Translations under genes and position numbers: made by a program
Notes under the pieces: model-generated
Databases searched by the model: none
Seen by the model: only the letters and a program-made list of their open reading frames with translations
What the model was told of the DNA's origin: nothing
Shown here: in pieces, positions 57,703 through 64,000 of the stretch
Layout of the letters: every line of letters starts with the position of its first letter
Numbering within the stretch: the first letter of the stretch is position 1
Source of the DNA: Patellaria atrata CBS 101060
Taxonomy: Eukaryota; Ascomycota; Dothideomycetes; Patellariales; Patellariaceae
Direction: 5' to 3'
DNA length: 64,000 nt
Assembly (NCBI GenBank): GCA_010093705.1
Contig: MU006105.1
Location: 287,960-351,959, forward strand

Positions 57703-60557
57703 GCCTTTTTGTTTGGTGATTTGTTTGATTTCTTTTGCTCCAGAATGACATACGTTACTCTGGAGTGTCATTTTGCCGTTTGAGAAGAGAAAGAATTGTT
57801 CATGGATGATGGAAACGAAAATGAACATTATCCTTGGATGAGTTCTATGCATGATCATGTAATTTGGTTTGGATATGGAGGGATGCGATATCGCGCATTT
57901 GATGAGGAATCCTCCCTGGACCTCGCATGCATATTCTAACGCCACTTCTCTCAACAAACTGAGCGGAAATGAGAAACACAACAAGTTCAATCGAGATCTT
58001 TATCCCCGTGGTGTTAATGTCTTTTAGTGAGTAGGTTGCGTTGATCGGATATACGGTTTCTACCTCCGATGAGTTTACGATCTCTGTTCCCTTGTCAGAA
58101 TATTCCTCTCTTGCTGTATGCTTATGATCGAACAACATCCGACCCAACTGTACTCAAAAGTGAAGGATCAGAAAGAATACGGATCATTCATATTTCATTG
58201 TATACACAGCAATCGTACAGCAACAGCGGAATGCGGACCGTAACAAGGGAGGGATTAGATCGGTGAGTTGTAGGGAGTCATTAAGTTGTACGTTTTTGCA
58301 GTAGAATATGGTAACCTCTGGCGATGGGAAATTCTCAATTCTCTATGCACAATTAGGTTGGCCAAATTCTCGTAAGTCATCGTTCACAAACGTAGTTGTT
58401 TTGATTAACCGTAGTTGACGGTGAAAGGAGAAACCTAAGTAAATCAAGATACATGGATTTCACATAGAATTATGATTGTTGTCTTACGGTTGCTAAGGAG
58501 AAGGGCATATCTTCCCTAAGTACAGATCTTCAAGGGCGGAGGGGTACGACGCAGACGTTCGAGGAGCGAGATCCGAGTCTTCAGGTTCTATTCTATATCG
58601 CGTCAGATTCAGTGCTATCATTCCAGTGTACTCGAGTCATTTCCTTACCATACAATCATTCTCGCAATTTTAATTCTTACGACATGTTGAAGGCATCAGC
58701 GCTCAAAAGTCCGAGAACCAGAACTATATCCAACAATTGATCAAGTTGAGTGTTCGGAATCAGTACCATATTACGTCTAGACCTCCCTTTCAGCGTCTTA
58801 CCGCCTTCTTTTCGATCGAGATTGCTTGTTTCATTTTTACTACCGTATAGACAACGTAGTACGCGTCAACTGTCGCCAAAAGTTTCTTGTGTTGCATTTT
58901 CTATCGTTCAACTTGGAAGTTAGTGATTTTGACGCGTACGGATTACTGTCAACGGAGTCGAACATACAATTCTGTGTACAGATACGCGGTTTTAGGTTCT
59001 CTTCAGTCAGCTAGAAGCAGCAGTTGTCTGTCTAGAGGACCAGCGGAAGGAGATTTGGTTTTGCGGAGAAGATATGTTTTTGGGTTGTTAGGTTGTTGAG
59101 TGTGTGCGGTGGAAAAGGGAGTGTCCAGAGCCGGTCGAGGTGAAGAATTCGCCGCCTCCATCCCCTATCACTACTCCATTTCTCCCACACATTTCTATTA
59201 TTGGTTTCCAGTATTCACACCACCATCAACGCGGTTGTTATCTTAGAGATTCACGTCTACTATGTAAAATCCTATCTATTCTTTATATTAGTCAAAATTT
59301 CCCCCTTAAAGAAGATGAAGACCTAATAATTCAAATAATATTATTAAAGAAAGTTAAGTTAGTCTAGATATCTCGCTTATTAGGTATTCTTATACCTTAG
59401 TATCTTTAATTTTACCGCGTGAATCTTATATTTTTATTTCTATAATTCTAAGAAAATCAATCATAATTACGGTTAAGAAATTCGAAGTAAAGGAGTTTTA
59501 AACCTCCGCTGCTACACGGGATGCTTAATTATTTTATTTTTTTAGAAAACTTATGACCCTCCAGCGAAAACCTAAAGAAATCCGCATACTCAGTAGCCTC
59601 AACGTTATCTCGGCACGAAGGAGTACATACAAAAAGATCCTAGCTCCCAGTCAGTTCTACCTCTAGTTTTACAACACGTTCTCGATCAGGGTTGTACTCA
59701 CCGTTCCATTTACTTAAAGCTCATTGATAAGGAGCTGTGCGACCAACTCCCTAATCACCTGTAGCGTAGGCGCATCGTACCCTTCAGCGAGGCCAACGAG
59801 GAGAGCAAGGATACCGTGTACTATGCGTAAATACACGAGTCTGAGGATGTAAGGGGTAAAAAGATTCATTTTCTTAGTTCGAGGTGGTATGTAAAGTGAT
59901 AAACTGATTCCTGGGATTTTGGGGGCTGTACTGGAGAAGATAGACGGAGGTGATTTTGGTTCGAATCAGGGAGGTGTATCTGGCGGATTGTGGCGTTCTC
60001 GAAAAAGGATGTCTTGGTAGGAGGAGAGGTATGTGGGAGTCTGAGTACGGAGAGGAGGGAATTGTTACTTTAGTAAAGTTGAAGGGTTAGTGGAGGAAAG
60101 AACTGATTCTGATGATGTTACGTACACTAGTAGGTAGGTTTGTGTGCTCGCGAAGACTCGGAGAATAAGCTCAATTTCCTTTGGAAATAGGTTTACGTGT
60201 TAGCTAGGGCTTCGGGAGAGTAGAGTCAAATGCTTTAAGGGGATATTGAAAGGAAGAGGTACCCCAGTTGGTGACGGAGCTTTAGTTTGAGAAATGAGTA
60301 ACATTCAAAGGGTGGTGCAATTACTTACGTTCGTGTTGCGGTTGAGTTTCTGCAGTAGGGTTATGGGTAGATTTTCTTGTGGAGAAGAGTTATGCAGATT
60401 ACAATGGTGAAGGAAGATCAATGTAAAGGGTCAATAAGTAAAAATAAGCGCGTGGTAGCAAACTATTTTGAGAGCCCTATTGTGACTTCAACTGTTTGTT
60501 CGGGTTATATGTAATTTGCCATAATATTCGCTATCTAGCAGATACCTCATCACTGTC
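57703..60557. other. 2.9 kb gene-poor stretch with an AT-rich island
   Basis: No supported large gene. 59270-59560 is markedly AT-rich with stops in every frame, perhaps a decayed repeat. ORFs at 57845-58147 (-) and 58826-59367 (+) lack protein-like character. The stretch before 60558 is the 3' flank of RRP8. Confidence 0.4.
59714..59869 (-). CDS. possible small ORF, 51 aa, unknown
   Basis: ATG at 59869 to TAA at 59714 reads MNLFTPYILRLVYLRIVHG, then ILALLVGLAEGYDAP and LQVIRELVAQLLINEL. The composition is that of a real short protein: a hydrophobic N-terminal half and an amphipathic C-terminal helix. No family recognised, no splice sites needed. It is below the length at which chance ORFs can be excluded. 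Confidence 0.22.
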   Translation of the reverse strand: MNLFTPYILRLVYLRIVHGILALLVGLAEGYDAPTLQVIRELVAQLLINEL

Positions 60558-62108
60558 CTACCTAACTTTATACACGCAAGGTTTGAGAGCCTTGGTTTCA
60601 TCCTCTTCTTCCTCATGCTTCGCGTCGTCTAGAAACCTTAGCTTACGTTTACTTTTCCAGGCCACTCGACCTTCGTCCTCTCTCCTGGTGGGTACGTTTT
60701 TGCCCTTGACTGGTGAAGCCCCTTTGACAAAGCTCATTTTGACGAACATTTTGTTGCTGAGATCTACCGCATTTCCAGCTCTCTCATCAAGTACAAAACC
60801 TCTCTTCCTCAAGATTTCAACAAATGTTGAAACATCCGTTTTCAGTCTCGAGCGTCGATCATCAACTTCATCAACCTCAACTGCCAGTACTTCATCATTT
60901 GCTTTCTCCTCTTGCTCAGCTATTCGTTTCTTACTAGGCATTCCTTTCCTCTGTCGGTTGCCTACACTATGCTCGACCACCCCTTTCTTGCCCTTCTCAA
61001 CTCTACCGAATCTGCTTTTGATTTCAGCAACCCACAGTTCACCCTTCCACCTTAGCACCCGCCATGCTTCTTCGACAAAATCGATCCAATTGGTGCCCAT
61101 GAGCGCAAGGCAGAAGATGGCTATATCTACACTCCCATCTGGTAGGGGTAAATTCGATATGTCGGCAATAGTCACAAGGGGACTTGAAGCTGCAAGGTCA
61201 AAACTATGGATTTTGGAATTGAACTGGGAGAGATGTGGCTGTAGTGCGGTAGATAGACCTGCTGTCCCGCATCCTAGATCTGCGAGGGTACATGTCCCTT
61301 GAGTTCGAGGAAGTGGTCGTGCGTTACCAATACTTGGCTCTCCGTTTGATTCAGGAGCTGGTGCTTGCCCTTTCTTTTCTTTCTTGAACCTTGCTTTTTG
61401 ACTCAAAGTCTTGACCCTCCCTCGCTCTAGAACATCCTTAATATAGCCATCTACTGGATTCTCGGGCCAAACACCAACTTGTTGCTGGAAGCCAGTGTGG
61501 TAATCATCAAACATTTCTGGGGATTCGCTAAATAATGCAAGTGATTCAGTAGAAGGTTTTGTATACAATTCTTCATTTAAGTGACGGAAACGAGCAGCGG
61601 CAAGTTTACTACGCATAGATGCTTGAAGTGGGGTCAAAGTTGTTGATGGAGTTTGCGACTTTGCTGGACCGTTCTTGGGGACCTTAGGGGTCCTCATTTT
61701 GACGATAGTATCTTCCACTTCCTTTGCAGCGTAATTTTTCTTCTGTCTCTTCTTTTTCGTTTTCGTAGTGTTGCCGTTCGAAACTGGTTGTAATTGCTCA
61801 GCTTCCTCTGTAGGCTCAGTCCCTGAACCCTCTGCGCTTTGGTTGCCAGCCAATGCCTTGTTCTTCTTCTTCATTTTCTGTTTTGCGGCTTTATTCCACC
61901 CATCATTTCCCCCCTCGAAATGTTTCTGCCACAAGTCTGCAATATTGTCCCCTGTTATTGACGACTCATTGCTCTTTTTATGATCTCGTTTCCGCTTCTT
62001 GGTGGGTGGAGCTCCATTCTCGTGGGAATTAGAAGCTAGTACGGTGCTAGACACATCCGTTTGTGTTTGGAGGGAAGCCGATATGTTCCAACCCTGGACC
62101 GCGAACAT
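60558..62108 (-). CDS. RRP8: 25S rRNA adenine-N1 methyltransferase RRP8, 516 aa
   Basis: Intronless. The ORF is open from 62204, but the Met at 62108 (MFAVQGWNISASLQ) is the likely start, as fungal RRP8 proteins open with a similar MFxVxGW; this gives 516 aa. Residues about 30-180 are Lys-rich and basic (KKKRQKKNYAAKEV-type stretches), fitting nucleolar localisation. The methyltransferase core begins at about residue 190: ASMRSKLAAARFRHLNEELY, FDDYHTGFQQQVGVWPENPV, then SAM motif I ADLGCGTAGL, PLPDGSVDIAIFCLALMG and WRVLRWKGELWVAEIKSRFG. An insertion rich in Lys/Glu precedes the final conserved block (FVEILRKRGF, FVKMSFVKG). Yeast Rrp8 makes m1A in 25S rRNA helix 25.1. A hAT-like element end lies about 150 nt upstream of this start. 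Confidence 0.93.
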   Translation of the reverse strand: MFAVQGWNISASLQTQTDVSSTVLASNSHENGAPPTKKRKRDHKKSNESSITGDNIADLWQKHFEGGNDGWNKAAKQKMKKKNKALAGNQSAEGSGTEPTEEAEQLQPVSNGNTTKTKKKRQKKNYAAKEVEDTIVKMRTPKVPKNGPAKSQTPSTTLTPLQASMRSKLAAARFRHLNEELYTKPSTESLALFSESPEMFDDYHTGFQQQVGVWPENPVDGYIKDVLERGRVKTLSQKARFKKEKKGQAPAPESNGEPSIGNARPLPRTQGTCTLADLGCGTAGLSTALQPHLSQFNSKIHSFDLAASSPLVTIADISNLPLPDGSVDIAIFCLALMGTNWIDFVEEAWRVLRWKGELWVAEIKSRFGRVEKGKKGVVEHSVGNRQRKGMPSKKRIAEQEEKANDEVLAVEVDEVDDRRSRLKTDVSTFVEILRKRGFVLDERAGNAVDLSNKMFVKMSFVKGASPVKGKNVPTRREDEGRVAWKSKRKLRFLDDAKHEEEEDETKALKPCVYKVR

Positions 62109-62261
62109 TTTTAGGCTTGCTACAATTCTATGGTGAAGTTGTCGGGAGCTTGAATTATTTTTCTCGAGCGCGGAACAACTTCGGCGGGGCTGGTGGAAGA
62201 TCATCTTGCTGAATCATCTTCATTCACCCTTTTCATGTCCTCCTGAGGTTTGCCAACAACC

Positions 62262-62345
62262 TAGGGTTGCATAAATACCGGTATTTATTATAAACACCAG
62301 GTATTTAACAAATACCGTAGAAACCGGTATAAACCCGGTATATGC
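62262..62345 (+). mobile_element. hAT-like transposon terminus fragment
   Basis: TAGGGTTGCATAAATACCGG at 62262-62281, followed by repeated TACCGGTAT, CAGGTATTT, ATACCGT, AACCGGTAT and CCCGGTAT units. A GGGTTG start and subterminal ACCGGT(A)TT repeats are typical of hAT elements. No transposase or opposite end is seen, so it is a solo end, a short non-autonomous copy, or one flank of a longer element past the window. Confidence 0.4.
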
Positions 62346-62448
62346 CAGAGAAGTGACTTTAGTGTCCAATTCTTATCATATCATGGGGTTATGGAGCACC
62401 ACGTGACAGTATTATTAAATATAAATAGTAAGCCTAGTTAACGTGCTT

Positions 62449-62482
62449 CACCAGTCAGTGGGACACACCAGTCAGTGGGACA
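62449..62482 (+). repeat. perfect 17-bp tandem duplication next to the Fot1-like element
   Basis: CACCAGTCAGTGGGACA occurs twice in direct succession at 62449-62465 and 62466-62482. It lies 40 nt before the transposase start and may be part of, or copied from, the element's terminal repeat. Confidence 0.85.
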
Positions 62483-62521
62483 TCCCACCAAAACCACCCC
62501 ACGTCTTCAACAAAATCAACA

Positions 62522-64000
62522 ATGCCACTAACACAGAACCTTCAGAAGCCCCGGCAAGAAGGTAGGTTACTTATTACTACTAAGTCGCTTCAAGAAAACA
62601 GAATTTCAAGTGTCCGGAAGGCCGCCGGATTGTACGATGTTCCAAAGTCTACTCTCCATCGTCGCGTACATGGCATAACACCTTAGAGCGTGTCTAATTC
62701 GCAAAAACGAAAGCTACAGCTATCTGAGCAGCAGGCACTCGTAGAATGGGTCCTAGATCTCGACCGACGCGGATTTCCGCCCCATATCATCGAAGTACGA
62801 CGAATGGCAGACTATTTACTCGCGGCACGCGGCCAGAATCCTCCTCCCACACCCGCTGGTAAGAACTGGGTATGCCGCTTTATCAACAACCAGCCAGACC
62901 TACAGACAAAATGGAATAGGAAGTTTCATTCTCAAGGCGCGAAATGCGAAGATCGAGACATATTTCGCGAGTGGTATGGGCGTGTAAACGAGACGCGCCA
63001 GAAGTATGGCATCTTAGACGAAGATAGCTACAACTTTGACGAGACTGGATTTATGATGGGTGTATCTGCGACATCAAAAGTCGTTACAAGCTCTGATACT
63101 ATAGGCCAAGCAATTCTCATACAACCGGGCAATCGCGAATGGTCAACGGTGATTGAATGTATTAATGCCACCGGGTGGGCAATCCCGCCCTTCGTTATCC
63201 TTCCAGGAAAGCTCCACCAGTCAAGCTGGTATCAGGGTCTACCCGGTGACTGGATGCTCGCTGTTAGCGATAATGGCTGGACAACAAATAAACTAGGATT
63301 CGAATGGATTAAGCACTTTGACAACTGTATAAAGTCTTATACAAAGGGGGTCTACCGTCTACTTATACTTGACGGTCATGGTAGCCACGCAACGCCTGAA
63401 TTTGACCAATACTGTATGGAAAATTAAGATTATTACCCTCTGCATGCCGTCGCATACGTCACATCGTCTTCAGCCGCTTGACGTAAGCTGCTACTCTCCT
63501 CCAAAGGTTGCGTACGGTCACCAGGTTCAAGAGCTCGCCCGTCATGGAATCCACCATATTGATAAAGAAGACTTCCTAGCAATATATACTAAGGTACGGC
63601 TATCTGTCTTTACAGATCAGAATATTAGAAGCGGATTTCTTGCTACGGGCCTAGTGCCATACGACCCTGAGCACGTCATATCGTCACTTCTAATCACGAA
63701 GACTTTGACTCCACCAGGCACGGCTAATAGGGAAGCACCTCAATGGACTTCAGAAACACCACATACTACTGCCCAGCTAGAGCAGCAGGCAAAGCTTATA
63801 CGGGACATCCTTCGGCATCAGTCACAGTGCCCTACTAGCCGAGCAATCAATCAACTTGTTAAAGGATGCCAGATGGCGATGCATTCCGCTACCATACTTG
63901 CAAAGCAGAATATAGAGCTTCGTACAGAAAATTAACGTCGAAAACGGAAACAGCAGCACCGCCGAAGGTATATCGCGCATGGAGGGGCTCTACAGGCTCA
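62522..64000 (+). mobile_element. Fot1/pogo-type DNA transposon (Tc1/mariner), broken transposase, cut by window end
   Basis: Transposase reading starts at 62522 (MPLTQNLQKPRQEG) with an HTH (RKAAGLYDVPKSTLHRRVHG), a CENP-B-type HTH (EQQALVEWVLDLDRRGFPP, VCRFINNQPDLQ) and a DDE domain: YNFDETGFMMGV (first Asp), RLLILDGHGSH (second Asp), then HTSHRLQPLDVSC (third Asp). It is broken in at least three places: TAG at 62684-62686, a one-base frameshift just after CMEN at about 63424, and TAA at 63933-63935, after which the basic tail (RRKRKQQ) continues. Both stops could come from C-to-T changes (CAG and CAA), as in repeat-induced point mutation. The 3' terminal repeat lies beyond the window; the 5' repeat could not be fixed. 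Inactive on its own. Confidence 0.92.

Noticed and set aside
62108-62204. Upstream start of RRP8 at 62204
   Set aside because: The ORF is open there, but the extra 32 residues look like untranslated leader, and MFAVQGW at 62108 matches the usual fungal RRP8 opening.
1-64000. CRISPR arrays, rRNA genes, LTR retroelements and secondary-metabolite clusters
   Set aside because: Looked for spaced direct repeats, rRNA core sequences, reverse transcriptase or integrase motifs, and PKS/NRPS motifs; none seen. The window is eukaryotic, so operons, ribosome binding sites and CRISPR are not expected.

Overview
The window is nuclear DNA of a filamentous ascomycete (Pezizomycotina). The case rests on short introns (about 40-120 nt, GTRNGT...CTRAY...YAG), fungus-restricted protein families (HeLo, DUF6604, DUF3638/DUF3645, fungal augmin HAUS6) and a Fot1/pogo transposon. 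A Leotiomycetes (Helotiales) origin is my best guess from the look of the proteins; the sequence alone does not prove it. All calls come from reading translations and splice signals by eye; no database was searched.

Layout. 1-9.8 kb: gene-poor, with one solid hypothetical gene (5179-6291, -), decayed coding fragments and a G28 tract. 9.8-19.1 kb: one giant three-exon minus-strand gene of 3059 aa (DUF6606-DUF3638-DUF3645) that carries SecA/SF2-helicase-like motifs. 20.3-26.1 kb: an RBR ubiquitin ligase of the RNF216 type (+), a triosephosphate-isomerase paralogue (-), and methylenetetrahydrofolate reductase MET13 (+, 4 exons). 26-38 kb: gene-poor, with a C2H2 zinc-finger gene, a possible small two-exon gene, a stand-alone HeLo-domain protein, and a decayed Gpr1/Fun34/YaaH acetate-transporter pseudogene. 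38-51 kb: an F-box-like protein, an HDDC2-type HD phosphohydrolase and HAUS6 (divergent pair), a tandem GFA/CENP-V domain protein, a 67-aa membrane protein with a 14-nt first exon, and a DUF6604 gene with an apparent frame break. 51-57.7 kb: poly-G tracts, a six-exon FKBP gene with no exon long enough to stand out as an ORF, histidinol phosphatase HIS2 with a GC-AG intron, and tRNA-Arg(CCT). 57.7-64 kb: long gene-poor stretch, the RRP8 rRNA methyltransferase, then a transposon-rich right edge: a hAT-like terminus and a broken Fot1/pogo transposase cut off by the window end.

The genes do not form a cluster or pathway. They are mostly independent housekeeping genes (one-carbon metabolism, histidine synthesis, rRNA methylation, mitotic spindle, ubiquitin) among fungus-specific genes of unknown or cell-death-linked families (HeLo, DUF6604). 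Points most worth follow-up: the helicase-like motif set in the giant DUF3638 protein, the hidden FKBP that lacks the usual Phe-Asp of the pocket, the GC-AG intron in HIS2, the RBR ligase with membrane helices between RING1 and IBR, and the transporter pseudogene.
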